A stretch of 64,000 nt of DNA from Alphaproteobacteria bacterium. Lineage in GTDB: Bacteria; Pseudomonadota; Alphaproteobacteria; UBA828. Positions 7,584 to 16,459 of this stretch are shown one piece after another. The notes under the pieces were generated by a model that was not told the DNA's origin, did not search any database, and was given only the letters and a program-made list of their open reading frames with translations. The first letter of the stretch is position 1, and every line of letters starts with the position of its first letter. A program made the position numbers and the translations under genes. The stretch is taken from assembly GCA_022826665.1 (NCBI GenBank), contig JAJDUK010000063.1, forward strand, positions 124,001 to 188,000, given 5' to 3'.

Positions 7584-9536
7584 ATGGCACGATCGAAGAA
7601 GACCAATGGCAAGAGCCGCCCGGCGGCCCTCGGTCGCACGGCGCGCACCACGCGCCCCAAGGCCCGGAAGCGAAAGACGAACGGGCGCGCCGATATCGAT
7701 CCGATCACCTTCTCGGTCATCCTCAACCGCTTCAATACGATCGCCAACGAGATGACGCTCGTTATGGAGCGCACGGCGTGGACCTCGATCATCGCGCTCT
7801 CGCACGACTTCTCGTGTGCGATCTACGACCGCAAGGACCGGCAGGTCTGCATGATGGACGCGCTGCCGATCCACACCAACTCCATGCACGTCGTGCTGAA
7901 GGAGATCGCGCGCGTCTTCGACGGCGACATTCACGACGGCGATGTGATCGTCTGCAACGACCCCTACAGCGGCAACACGCACGTGGGCGACTTCGTGACC
8001 GCGTGCCCTGTCTTCTACAAGGGCGAACACCTGTTCTGGAGCGTGACCAAGGGTCATCAGCTCGATTGCGGCGCCTTCATGCCGACCAGCGTCCCCGCTG
8101 CGGCGAAGGACGTGTGGCAGGAGGGCCTGCAGCTCCCGCCGATCAAGTTCTACAAGAAGGGCAAGCCCTGCGAGGACATCATCCGCATGTACCTCGCCAA
8201 CGTGCGCTGGAAGGACTGGCTCTACGGCGACCTGATGGCGCAGCTCGGGTCCATCTGGACCGGCCGGCGGCGCATCCTCGAAATGCTGGAGCGCTACGGC
8301 AAGGACGAGCTGGAGGGCTATATCGACGCGATCTTCGAGTATTCGGACCAGCGCATGGCGTCCGAAATCCGCGACATGCCCGACGGCGAGTATCACGGCG
8401 ATGCCTGGCTCGACACCGACGGCCAGGGCGGCACGAACATCCCGATTCACGCCAAGGTCACGATCAAGGGCGACAGGGCCCACGTGGATTTCACAGGCTC
8501 CGCGCCGCAGACGCCCGGCTCCAACAACAGCACTCAGGGCGTGATGCAGGCGGCGGCCGGCATCCCGATCATGTGCATGATCGATCCGACCATTCCGCAC
8601 AATGACGGCTGCCTGCGGCACATCACGGCGGAGGCGCCGGCAGGCACGGTCTGCAACGCCAACCACCCGTCCTCGACTGCGCTGGCGACGATCTGCCCCG
8701 GCGATACCATGCAGATCGCGGTGTGGAAGGCGTTGGCCAGGGCCATGCCGGAGCGCGCCACCGGCGGCATGCCCGCCATTCATTGCGTGCCCATGTTCTC
8801 AGGCACCGACCAGCGCAACGGCGAGTCCAAGGAGTGGGGCAGCATGGTGTTCAACGCCTCGCCCGGCGGCGGCGCCGGGGTCGGCACCGACGGCTGGCCC
8901 ATCATGCTCTCGCCCGCCGCCCTCGGCGGACAGAAGATCATCAGCGTCGAGGTGAGCGAGATGCTCTACCCGATGCACTTCGACAAGCAGGAGATCGCCG
9001 TCGATTCGATGGGGCACGGGGAGGACATTGGCGGCCCCGGCGTGGATATCCGGATTCGCCCGGTGAGCGGGGTGATGGACTGCAACATATTCGGTGACGG
9101 CAACATGAACCCGCCTTACGGCACGGTCGGCGGGACGCCCGGCATCGGCGGTGGCAACTACAAGGAGAACCTCTCCACCGGCAAGCGCATCTTCTGCTCG
9201 GCCAAGGGAAACATGGTCATCGGGGAAGACGAAGTCTGGGTGGGCCTTTCCACCGGCGGCGGGGGGCGAGGCGATCCATTGGATCGCGATCCCCAAGCCG
9301 TGCTGGAGAGCGTCCTCGACGGCATGATCTCGCTCGAGAGTGCCGAGGACGTTTACGGCGTCGCAATCGACCGCGCGACCATGACGGTCGATCTGGCAGC
9401 AACCGATTCGCTGCGCGCAAGAATGCGTGCGACGCGGGGCCCGATCGCAGTCGTCAGGCCCGATCGCCCCGACGCGGGTGACTGGGTGCAGCGCAGCTTG
9501 CGTCAGGGCGACGACTATCTGATCGACCCGCAATAG
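7584..9536 (+). CDS. Hydantoinase B/oxoprolinase-family protein (copy 1)
   Basis: This is a 650-residue HyuB-type subunit. The start at 7584 is favoured over 7557 because GGGAGGAAAGCG precedes it. After a basic N-terminus, DPITFSVILNRFNTIANEMT opens the domain. CNDPYSGNTHVGDF (near residues 130-143) is the conserved metal-site region. In known enzymes (ATP-dependent N-methylhydantoinase, 5-oxoprolinase, caprolactamase, acetone carboxylase) HyuB works with an ATP-binding HyuA. No HyuA gene lies in this window. It is strikingly similar to copy 2 at 16460-18403 (for example WQEGLQLPPIKFY is shared), which indicates duplication. Confidence 0.9.
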   Translation: MARSKKTNGKSRPAALGRTARTTRPKARKRKTNGRADIDPITFSVILNRFNTIANEMTLVMERTAWTSIIALSHDFSCAIYDRKDRQVCMMDALPIHTNSMHVVLKEIARVFDGDIHDGDVIVCNDPYSGNTHVGDFVTACPVFYKGEHLFWSVTKGHQLDCGAFMPTSVPAAAKDVWQEGLQLPPIKFYKKGKPCEDIIRMYLANVRWKDWLYGDLMAQLGSIWTGRRRILEMLERYGKDELEGYIDAIFEYSDQRMASEIRDMPDGEYHGDAWLDTDGQGGTNIPIHAKVTIKGDRAHVDFTGSAPQTPGSNNSTQGVMQAAAGIPIMCMIDPTIPHNDGCLRHITAEAPAGTVCNANHPSSTALATICPGDTMQIAVWKALARAMPERATGGMPAIHCVPMFSGTDQRNGESKEWGSMVFNASPGGGAGVGTDGWPIMLSPAALGGQKIISVEVSEMLYPMHFDKQEIAVDSMGHGEDIGGPGVDIRIRPVSGVMDCNIFGDGNMNPPYGTVGGTPGIGGGNYKENLSTGKRIFCSAKGNMVIGEDEVWVGLSTGGGGRGDPLDRDPQAVLESVLDGMISLESAEDVYGVAIDRATMTVDLAATDSLRARMRATRGPIAVVRPDRPDAGDWVQRSLRQGDDYLIDPQ

Positions 9537-9561
9537 CGCGCGAAGGGGAGTTTCCAACAAA

Positions 9562-9960
9562 ATGACCGACGCGGAACGGGACGCGTTTCTGCGCGAGACC
9601 CGCATTGCCACCCTCTGCACGCTGAACGAAGACGGCTCTCCCAACGCGCTCCCGCTCTGGTACGAGTGGGACGGCGAGAAGGCCCGCATGTTCTCGATGC
9701 TGGACACCGGCAAGGTGAAGCGGCTGCGGCGCGATCCGCGCGCCTGCCTCAGTGTGGCCGACCCCGTCGGCGCGCCCGAAGCCTGGGTCACGGTGGAGGG
9801 GACGGTCGAGATCTTCGACGAGGGCGGCAAGGAGTTCGGACTCGAGCTCACCAAGCGCTACTACGAGAGCCCGCGGCGGGAGGAAGCCATCGCCGAGTGG
9901 TCCGCAAGGGACGACTGGGTCCTGCTGGAGCTCACGCCGACCCGCTTCCTCACGTATTAG
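9562..9960 (+). CDS. Pyridoxamine 5'-phosphate oxidase-fold protein
   Basis: This 132-residue split-barrel flavin/F420-binding protein carries RIATLCTLNEDGSPNALPLW (residues 12-31), the usual start of the PPOX fold. KVKRLRRDPRACLSV (residues 52-66) and a C-terminal ELTPTRFLTY follow. AAGGGGAG lies upstream of the ATG. Members reduce or oxidise small molecules or bind heme; the activity cannot be told from sequence. It is co-transcribed within the catabolic run. Confidence 0.8.
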   Translation: MTDAERDAFLRETRIATLCTLNEDGSPNALPLWYEWDGEKARMFSMLDTGKVKRLRRDPRACLSVADPVGAPEAWVTVEGTVEIFDEGGKEFGLELTKRYYESPRREEAIAEWSARDDWVLLELTPTRFLTY

Positions 9961-9979
9961 TGCCTGAGGCGAGCTTCCG

Positions 9980-10750
9980 TTGAAGATCGCGGACAAGTCC
10001 GTCGTCGTCACGGGCGGCGCGAGCGGAATCGGTCTCGCGCTCGCGCGCCGCTTCAGGGCGGAGGGCGCGCGGGGTATCGTTCTGGCCGATCTGCAGGAGG
10101 ACGCCCTGCTGGACGCCTCCGGCGAAATCGACGCCCTGGCAGTGCCCTGCGATGTCGCGGACGAGGCCGACATCAAGCGCCTCGTCGCGGCGGCGGAGGA
10201 TGCATTCGGGCCTATTGACGTGTTCGTCTCCAATGCCGGGATCGCGCGCATGGGCGGCGTCGATGCGCCGGATGAGGAGTGGCGGCAGAACTGGGACATC
10301 CACGTCATGGCTCACGTCTACGCAGCGCGGGCGGTGGCGCCCAGGATGGCCGCGCGCGGCAGCGGATATCTGGTCAACACGGCGTCGGCCGCGGGCCTCC
10401 TCAGCCACGTGGAATCGGCGACTTACTCGGTGACCAAGCACGCCGCCGTGGCTTTCGCCGAGTGGCTCTCGATCGCCTACGGCGACCGGGGGGTGCGGGT
10501 CTCGGTGCTGTGCCCGCAGGCGGTCCGCACCGCAATGCTCACGGGCCGGGACGAGGGCGTGGCCAGCCTGGACGGCGTGCTGGAGCCGGAACAGGTGGCC
10601 GACAGCGTGATCGCGGCGATGGAGCGGGAGGAGTTCCTGATCCTTCCGCACGGCGAGGTGCAGGGCTACGTGGAGCGCAAGGCCTCAGATCGCGAGCGCT
10701 GGCTCAGGGGGATGCGCAAGCTGCGCGTGGCGCACGGAGGGGCCGCCTAG
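9980..10750 (+). CDS. SDR-family oxidoreductase with TTG start
   Basis: This is a 256-residue short-chain dehydrogenase. Translation appears to begin at TTG 9980 after a GAGGCGAG box, since no ATG fits the conserved N-terminus. The motifs are TGGASGIG at 11-18, SNAG near 84-87, catalytic Ser136, and Tyr149/Lys153. A C-terminal helix replaces the usual DGG ending. It is 4 bp from the downstream CoA ligase, so the two are tightly coupled. It is not closely related to the SDR at 6405. Confidence 0.87.
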   Translation: MKIADKSVVVTGGASGIGLALARRFRAEGARGIVLADLQEDALLDASGEIDALAVPCDVADEADIKRLVAAAEDAFGPIDVFVSNAGIARMGGVDAPDEEWRQNWDIHVMAHVYAARAVAPRMAARGSGYLVNTASAAGLLSHVESATYSVTKHAAVAFAEWLSIAYGDRGVRVSVLCPQAVRTAMLTGRDEGVASLDGVLEPEQVADSVIAAMEREEFLILPHGEVQGYVERKASDRERWLRGMRKLRVAHGGAA

Positions 10751-10753
10751 CCC

Positions 10754-12505
10754 ATGGGCCGTCGTTTGAGCCGGGTGGAGGCCCACGAGCGCCTTGTGGG
10801 CGCCGGGCTCCCCTTCGAGCTTAAAGAGATCGAGATCCGGGGCGTCACGGTCCGCGCGTGGACGAACGCGCCGCGCACGCTTGGCGACGTTCTTGCCGCC
10901 TCGGCAGAGCACGGCGAACGGGCGTGCCTCGTGCTCGACGGAGAGCGCCTGAGCTACGCCGACCACCATCGCCAGGCGTGCCGGTTGGCGCAGGCGCTGC
11001 GCACGCGCTACGGCATCCGCAAGGGCGACCGGGTCGCGATCGCGATGCGCAACCTGCCGGAATGGTCCGTCGCGTTCTGGGCCATCACCGGCATCGGCGC
11101 CATCGTGGTGCCGCTCAACGCCTGGTTCACCGCACGCGAGCTCGCCTACTGCGTGGCCGATTCCGGTTCGCGGGTGGTGGTGGCGGACGGCAAGCGCGCG
11201 GCGTTGCTCGCCTCCTGCGAGGAAGACCTCGGCCTGCGGGGCCTGATCGTCGTGCGCGGCGAGGAGGGCAGGAGCAGTGAAGGCGTTGCACTCTGGAACG
11301 ATGTGCTCGCCACCGCAGACGACGATCCATCGTTGCCCAACGCTGCGATCGAGCCCGACGACGACGCCACGATCTTCTATACCTCCGGCACCACGGGGAC
11401 GCCCAAGGGCGCGGTCGGCACGCACCGTAACATCTGCACCAACATCATGACGGTGGCCTACCGCGGCGCCGTGCGGCAGCTCGGTCGCGGTGTGACGCCG
11501 GTGTGGCTCGGCGGGCCGGTGCCGCACCCCACAGTGTTGGTGCCGGCGCCGTTCTTCCACGTCACCGGCTGCCACTCAATCCTGGCGCCGGCTATCTTCG
11601 GCGGCACCACGCTGGTCCTGATGCATCGGTGGGACCCGGAGCGGGCGCTCGCGCTGATCGAGCACGAGAGCGTCACGCATTTTACCGGCGTGCCGGGCAT
11701 GGCCCTGCAGATGCTCGAATCGCCGGGCTTCGCCGACTACGACACCTCGTCGCTGATCGGCCTCAACTATGGCGGCACGCCGCCACCGGTCAGGCTGCTG
11801 GACCGTATTGCGGAGCTGTTGCCGCAGGCGGAGGCCGAGAACGGCTACGGCCTCACCGAAGCCTCGTCCCTCGTGAGCTACAACGCGGGCGAGAGCTATC
11901 GCCACCACCCCGACAGCGCCGGCATTCCCGTGCCCACGTGCGACATCAAGATCGTCGACGAGAGCGGCGCAGAGGTGCCCGCAGGCGTGCGCGGCGAGGT
12001 CTGCGTGCGGGGGTCCAACATCGTCAGGGGCTACTGGAAGCAGCCCGAGGCGAGCGCCGAGACCTTCCGCGACGGCTGGTTGCACACCGGCGACATAGGG
12101 CTGTTGGATGAGGACGGTTTGCTCTTCCTGCTCGACCGCGCCAAGGACATGCTGATCAGGGGCGGCGAGAACGTCTATTGCGTCGAGGTGGAGAACGCGC
12201 TTTGTAGTCACCCGGCGGTCAAGGATGCGGCCGTGATCGGCAAGCCGCACCCCGTGCTCGGGCAGGAGGTCGCGGCGGTCGTGCAGGTCTCGGCCGCGCA
12301 GGCGGTGGGCGAGGCGGCGTTGATCGAGCATTGCCGCTCACGCATTGCCGCGTTCAAGGTGCCGGCGACGATCGAGGTGCGGACCGAGCCGCTGCCGGTC
12401 AACGCGAACGGCAAGGTCATCAAGCGGCAGCTTCAGGACGAGCTGTTCGCGGTATGGGGTGAAGGAACAGGCTGCGGCGGCGGCCAACCGAGCGACGAGC
12501 AATAG
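10754..12505 (+). CDS. AMP-forming acyl-CoA synthetase
   Basis: This 583-residue class I adenylate-forming enzyme activates a carboxylic acid to its acyl-CoA through an acyl-AMP. The P-loop YTSGTTGTPKGAVGTH is at residues 209-224. GYGLTEAS and GWLHTGDIG are the A5/A7-type motifs, and the A10 lysine is about K554 in NANGKVIKRQ. The acid it accepts is unknown. Its position before an omega-type aminotransferase and an acyl-CoA dehydrogenase supports a degradative pathway that ends in beta-oxidation. Confidence 0.92.
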   Translation: MGRRLSRVEAHERLVGAGLPFELKEIEIRGVTVRAWTNAPRTLGDVLAASAEHGERACLVLDGERLSYADHHRQACRLAQALRTRYGIRKGDRVAIAMRNLPEWSVAFWAITGIGAIVVPLNAWFTARELAYCVADSGSRVVVADGKRAALLASCEEDLGLRGLIVVRGEEGRSSEGVALWNDVLATADDDPSLPNAAIEPDDDATIFYTSGTTGTPKGAVGTHRNICTNIMTVAYRGAVRQLGRGVTPVWLGGPVPHPTVLVPAPFFHVTGCHSILAPAIFGGTTLVLMHRWDPERALALIEHESVTHFTGVPGMALQMLESPGFADYDTSSLIGLNYGGTPPPVRLLDRIAELLPQAEAENGYGLTEASSLVSYNAGESYRHHPDSAGIPVPTCDIKIVDESGAEVPAGVRGEVCVRGSNIVRGYWKQPEASAETFRDGWLHTGDIGLLDEDGLLFLLDRAKDMLIRGGENVYCVEVENALCSHPAVKDAAVIGKPHPVLGQEVAAVVQVSAAQAVGEAALIEHCRSRIAAFKVPATIEVRTEPLPVNANGKVIKRQLQDELFAVWGEGTGCGGGQPSDEQ

Positions 12506-12522
12506 CGGCGGGAGAACCGGAC

Positions 12523-13932
12523 ATGGACATCGAACAGGCCCACAACCTCTCTCTTGAGGAGATGGACAAGCAGAGCTTTCTGCACCCCTATACGGCTCTG
12601 AAGCCGCATCTCGAGAACGGGCCCAACATCATCAAGTCGGGCAGCGGCGTGCGGCTCACCAACGCGGCGGGCAAGTCGTACATCGACGGCATGGCCGGCC
12701 TCTGGTGCGTCAACATCGGCTGGGGCCACCGGGAGGTGGTCGACGCGATCACCGAGCAGGCCGAGAACCTCGCCTACTACCACAGCTTCTTCTCGATGGG
12801 GACGGAAGCGCCCATCCGCCTGGCGGACCGCATCCTGCGCCTGGTGCCCGGCAACATGAGCAAGGTGTTCTTCGGCAATTCGGGCTCGGACGCGAACGAC
12901 ACCAATGTCAAATTGGTGCATTACTACAACAATTTGCGCGGCAAGCCCGAGAAGAAGAAAATCATCTCCCGCAAGCGGGCTTACCACGGCGTCACGGTTG
13001 CCTCCGCGAGCCTGACAGGATTGCCGAGCATTCACACGGCGTTCGATCTACCGCTGCCGACGGTCCTCCATACCGAGACCCCGCACCACTGGCGCAACGC
13101 CAAGCCGGGGATGAGCGAGCGCGACTTCTCCAAGTGGTGCGCGCAGAAGCTGGAGGAGATGATCCTCGCCGAGGGGCCCGAGACCGTGGCCGCGTTCATC
13201 GCCGAGCCGGTGATGGGCGCGGGCGGCGTGATCATCCCGCCTGAGGGTTACTTCCCCGAAATCCAGAAGGTCCTGCGCAAGTACGACATGCTGATGATCG
13301 CCGACGAAGTGATCACCGGCTTCGGCCGCACCGGCAACTGGTTCGGGTCGGAGACCTACGACATCGAGCCCGACATCATCACCATCGCCAAGGGGCTGAC
13401 GAGCGGCTACGTGCCCATGTCGGGCAGCATTATCTCCGACGAGATCTGGCAGGTGATCAAGGAGGGGGCGCCCGGCGTCGCCTACTTCGCGCACGGCTAC
13501 ACTTACTCCGCGCATCCCGTGGCGGCAGCTGCGGCCATGGCCAACATCGACATCATGGAGCGGCTGGATCTGCCGGCGAAATGCGCCGCGGTCGGCAGCT
13601 ACTTCCAGCGGCGGCTGCGCGAGGTCGCCGCCGACCATCCGCTGGTCGGCGAGGTGCGCGGCGAGGCCCTGCTGGCGGCGGTCGAGCTGGTCAAGGACAA
13701 GGAGACCAAGGAGTCCTTCGACCCCGCCCTGCTCGTGGGGCCCACGCTCAGCAAGTACACCATCGAGGAAGGGCTCATCATCCGTGCCCTGCCGCTGAGC
13801 GATGCGGTGTCGTTCTCGCCGCCGCTGGTCATCACCGAGGCGGAGGTGGACGAGGCGCTCGCGCTGTTCAAGCGTGCGCTGGATCGCGTCACCGACGAGC
13901 TGGTCAAGGACGGCACCTGGACGCCGAAGTAG
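12523..13932 (+). CDS. Class III omega-aminotransferase (PLP)
   Basis: This is a 469-residue class III aminotransferase of the omega-amino acid/putrescine-pyruvate type. ADEVITGFGRTG holds the PLP-contacting Asp261, and the Schiff-base lysine is K290 in ITIAKGLTSGYVPMS. GGGAGAACC precedes the ATG. Such enzymes move a terminal amino group to pyruvate or 2-oxoglutarate, giving a semialdehyde. In this operon it would act on the opened product of a lactam or amide (inference). No semialdehyde dehydrogenase of the ALDH family is nearby. Confidence 0.92.
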   Translation: MDIEQAHNLSLEEMDKQSFLHPYTALKPHLENGPNIIKSGSGVRLTNAAGKSYIDGMAGLWCVNIGWGHREVVDAITEQAENLAYYHSFFSMGTEAPIRLADRILRLVPGNMSKVFFGNSGSDANDTNVKLVHYYNNLRGKPEKKKIISRKRAYHGVTVASASLTGLPSIHTAFDLPLPTVLHTETPHHWRNAKPGMSERDFSKWCAQKLEEMILAEGPETVAAFIAEPVMGAGGVIIPPEGYFPEIQKVLRKYDMLMIADEVITGFGRTGNWFGSETYDIEPDIITIAKGLTSGYVPMSGSIISDEIWQVIKEGAPGVAYFAHGYTYSAHPVAAAAAMANIDIMERLDLPAKCAAVGSYFQRRLREVAADHPLVGEVRGEALLAAVELVKDKETKESFDPALLVGPTLSKYTIEEGLIIRALPLSDAVSFSPPLVITEAEVDEALALFKRALDRVTDELVKDGTWTPK

Positions 13933-13952
13933 TCCGCTCGTCGGCCGATAGG

Positions 13953-15758
13953 ATGGCAAGCGCGGTCGTCAATCCGCGCGACCTGCGGTTTCAGCTCTTC
14001 GATGTCCTGGGCTCGGACGCGCTTTGTGCGCGTGCGCGCTATCGCGACCACGATCGCGAGTCTCTGGAGGCCGCACTCGATCTGGCGATCCAGATCGCCG
14101 ACGAGGTGCTCTGGCCGAACGCGCCGATCGGGGACCGGGACGAACCCCGGCTGGAGAATGGCCGGGTGCGCGTGCCCTCCGCCATTCACGAGAGCGTGGC
14201 CGCAATCACCGATGCGGGTTTCATTGCTGCCGCGCTCGACTACGACCGGGGCGGCATGCAGCTTCCCGCCGTGCTCCTGCAGGCGTGCCTCGGCGTGCTG
14301 AAGGCGGCCGATACGGCGACGGCCGGCTACCTGATGCTGACCAAGGCGGCGGCCAATCTGCTCGACGTTCACGGCACCGACGAGCAGAAGCGGCTCTACA
14401 TGGAGCCGCTCTATGCCGGGCGCTTCCTCGGCACCATGTGCCTCTCGGAGCCCGACGTGGGCTCCTCACTGGGCGACATCAGGTGCCGGGCGGTCCCTGC
14501 CGGCGATGGCACTTACCGGCTTTCCGGCAGCAAGATGTGGATTTCGGGCGGCGACCAGGACATCTCGGAGAACATCGTCCACCTGGTTCTCGCGAAGCTC
14601 CCCGACGCGCCGCCCGGCGTGAAGGGAATCTCGCTCTTCATCGTGCCCAAGTTCCGCGTGAATGCCGACGGCACGCTCGGCGCCCCCAACGATGTCGCCG
14701 TCGCGGGCCTCAATCACAAGATGGGCTACCGCGCGATCTCGAATTGCCTGCTGAGCTTCGGCGAGAACGGCGGATGCGAGGCGCACCTGGTGGGCGCTCC
14801 CCATGCGGGCCTCGCCTGCATGTTCCACATGATGAACGAAGCGCGGATCGGGGTCGGCATCAGCGGCGCCATGATCGGCTATGCGGGCTACACGCAGGCG
14901 GTCCGTTACGCCAGGGAGCGGCGCCAGGGCCGGCCGGTCGATAACCGGGATCCAACGCAGCCGCCGGTGCCCATCGTGCGCCACGCCGACGTGAAACGCA
15001 TGCTGCTCAAGCAGAAGGCCATCGTCGAGGGCGCGCTCGCGCTCTGCCTGACCTGCGCGCGCTACCTGGACGACATGACGACGGCGACGGACGAAGACCA
15101 GCGTCAGCGGGCCGGCCTGCTGCTCGACATTCTCACGCCCATCGCGAAGGCCTGGCCCGCGGAGTTCTGCCAGGAGGCCAACAGCCTCGCGATCCAGGTG
15201 CACGGCGGCTACGGCTACACGCGGGACTTTCCGGTCGAGCGGCTCTACCGCGACAACCGCCTCAACGCGATCCACGAAGGGACGAACGGAATTCAGGCGA
15301 TCGACCTGCTCGGGCGCAAGGCGCGCTCGCAGGACGGCGCCGCGCTCAGGGCGTTGATGGAGGAGATTCGCGCCGACATCGACGCGGCGCGAGACCTGCC
15401 CGCCCTTGCCGAGCATTGCGACGCGCTGGCGGCGGCCACGGGCGAGATCGAGGGAGCGACCGCCGCCATTGGCGCCGCACGGGCAGAGGGTCGGATCGGG
15501 GACTCGCTCGCGAACGCGAGCCTCTACCTCAACGCCTTGGGCCACATCGTCGTCGCGTGGCTCTGGCTGCGCCAGGCGCGCGCCGCGGACGACGCCCTCC
15601 GGCAAGGCGCCGTGACCGACGACGACGCGTTCTACCGCGGCAAGCTCGCGGCCTGCCGCTACTTCTTCCGCTACGAGCTGGCCGGGATGAAACCCGCCAT
15701 CGCGTTGCTCGCGCGGGTCGATACCACCTGTGCCGAGATGGACACGAACATGTTCTAG
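13953..15758 (+). CDS. Acyl-CoA dehydrogenase family protein
   Basis: This is a 601-residue FadE-like protein, longer than the usual 380-residue enzymes. The start at ATG 13953 (MASAVVNPRD) lies just after the aminotransferase stop. The flavin/substrate motifs GTMCLSEPDVGSSLGDI (near residues 159-175) and YRLSGSKMWISGGDQDIS are clear. QVHGGYGYTRDFPVERLYRD and HEGTNGIQAIDLLG form the C-terminal catalytic region, where the adjacent acidic residue is the likely base. An extra C-terminal helical domain follows, as in the FadE5 type. It introduces a 2,3-double bond in acyl-CoA. Confidence 0.92.
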   Translation: MASAVVNPRDLRFQLFDVLGSDALCARARYRDHDRESLEAALDLAIQIADEVLWPNAPIGDRDEPRLENGRVRVPSAIHESVAAITDAGFIAAALDYDRGGMQLPAVLLQACLGVLKAADTATAGYLMLTKAAANLLDVHGTDEQKRLYMEPLYAGRFLGTMCLSEPDVGSSLGDIRCRAVPAGDGTYRLSGSKMWISGGDQDISENIVHLVLAKLPDAPPGVKGISLFIVPKFRVNADGTLGAPNDVAVAGLNHKMGYRAISNCLLSFGENGGCEAHLVGAPHAGLACMFHMMNEARIGVGISGAMIGYAGYTQAVRYARERRQGRPVDNRDPTQPPVPIVRHADVKRMLLKQKAIVEGALALCLTCARYLDDMTTATDEDQRQRAGLLLDILTPIAKAWPAEFCQEANSLAIQVHGGYGYTRDFPVERLYRDNRLNAIHEGTNGIQAIDLLGRKARSQDGAALRALMEEIRADIDAARDLPALAEHCDALAAATGEIEGATAAIGAARAEGRIGDSLANASLYLNALGHIVVAWLWLRQARAADDALRQGAVTDDDAFYRGKLAACRYFFRYELAGMKPAIALLARVDTTCAEMDTNMF

Positions 15759-15840
15759 GCGCAAAGCCGCTATGATCGGCCGCGGCACCGGGCGCCCGGG
15801 CCGTGCGCCGCAACCAACAGCCAGAACAAGGGAGGTGGAC

Positions 15841-16326
15841 ATGGCCGAGCTCACGCTGGAGCAACGGGTTCAACGGATCGAGGACGCCGAAGAGATCAGG
15901 CGCCTGCGTTATCTCTACTGCGAGTACGGCAACCTCTACGACGCCGAGCGCTTTGCCGCGCTCTTCGCGCCCGACGCGATATGGGATGGCGGCGATGCCT
16001 TCGGGCGCCAGGAGGGGCTGGAGCAGATCGAGCAGATGGTGCGCGACGCGGGCGAGCGAATCCGCTTCTCCGCCCACTACATCACGAACGAGTTGATCGA
16101 GGTCAATGGCGACAGCGCAACCGGGCGCTGGTGGCTGTTCATGCCGTGCGTCCTGGACGGCGAGTCGACTTGGCTCTTCGCCACGTATGACGATGACTAC
16201 GTCAGGCTCGACGGGCGCTGGCTGATCAAGAAGATCGTCCTCGACGTCAAGAACTTCGCACCCCAAGACAAGGGCTGGGCCGAGAGCGCCAAGCCCTGGG
16301 TCAACGATCACTGGAAAGGGCCCTGA
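15841..16326 (+). CDS. NTF2-fold (SnoaL-like) protein, copy a
   Basis: This 161-residue protein has a GGGAGG box before its ATG. MAELTLEQRVQRIEDAEEI opens the alpha+beta cone; EYGNLYDAERFAALFAPDAIWDGG (residues 31-54) is typical of the SnoaL_4 group. Related folds include dehydratases, isomerases and cyclases as well as non-catalytic subunits. It is clearly paralogous to the protein at 18435-18902. The two flank a hydantoinase-B-like gene, which suggests a functional link. Confidence 0.8.
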   Translation: MAELTLEQRVQRIEDAEEIRRLRYLYCEYGNLYDAERFAALFAPDAIWDGGDAFGRQEGLEQIEQMVRDAGERIRFSAHYITNELIEVNGDSATGRWWLFMPCVLDGESTWLFATYDDDYVRLDGRWLIKKIVLDVKNFAPQDKGWAESAKPWVNDHWKGP

Positions 16327-16459
16327 GCCCCCGGCGCAGAAGACCCCTTGCACCGCCGCACCCGCCGACGGCAAGCTGCGGGCGCGGCAGGCGGGCGGTT
16401 CCTTCCGCGCCGCAGTGAGTACAAACGCGCGCAGACATCACACGCAGACAGGGTGAGAC

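Noticed and set aside
13581-13952. N-terminal extension of the acyl-CoA dehydrogenase frame into the aminotransferase gene
   Set aside because: The extension overlaps a fully conserved aminotransferase C-terminus in another frame and has Gly/Arg-rich non-protein-like composition; ATG 13953 gives the proper N-terminus.
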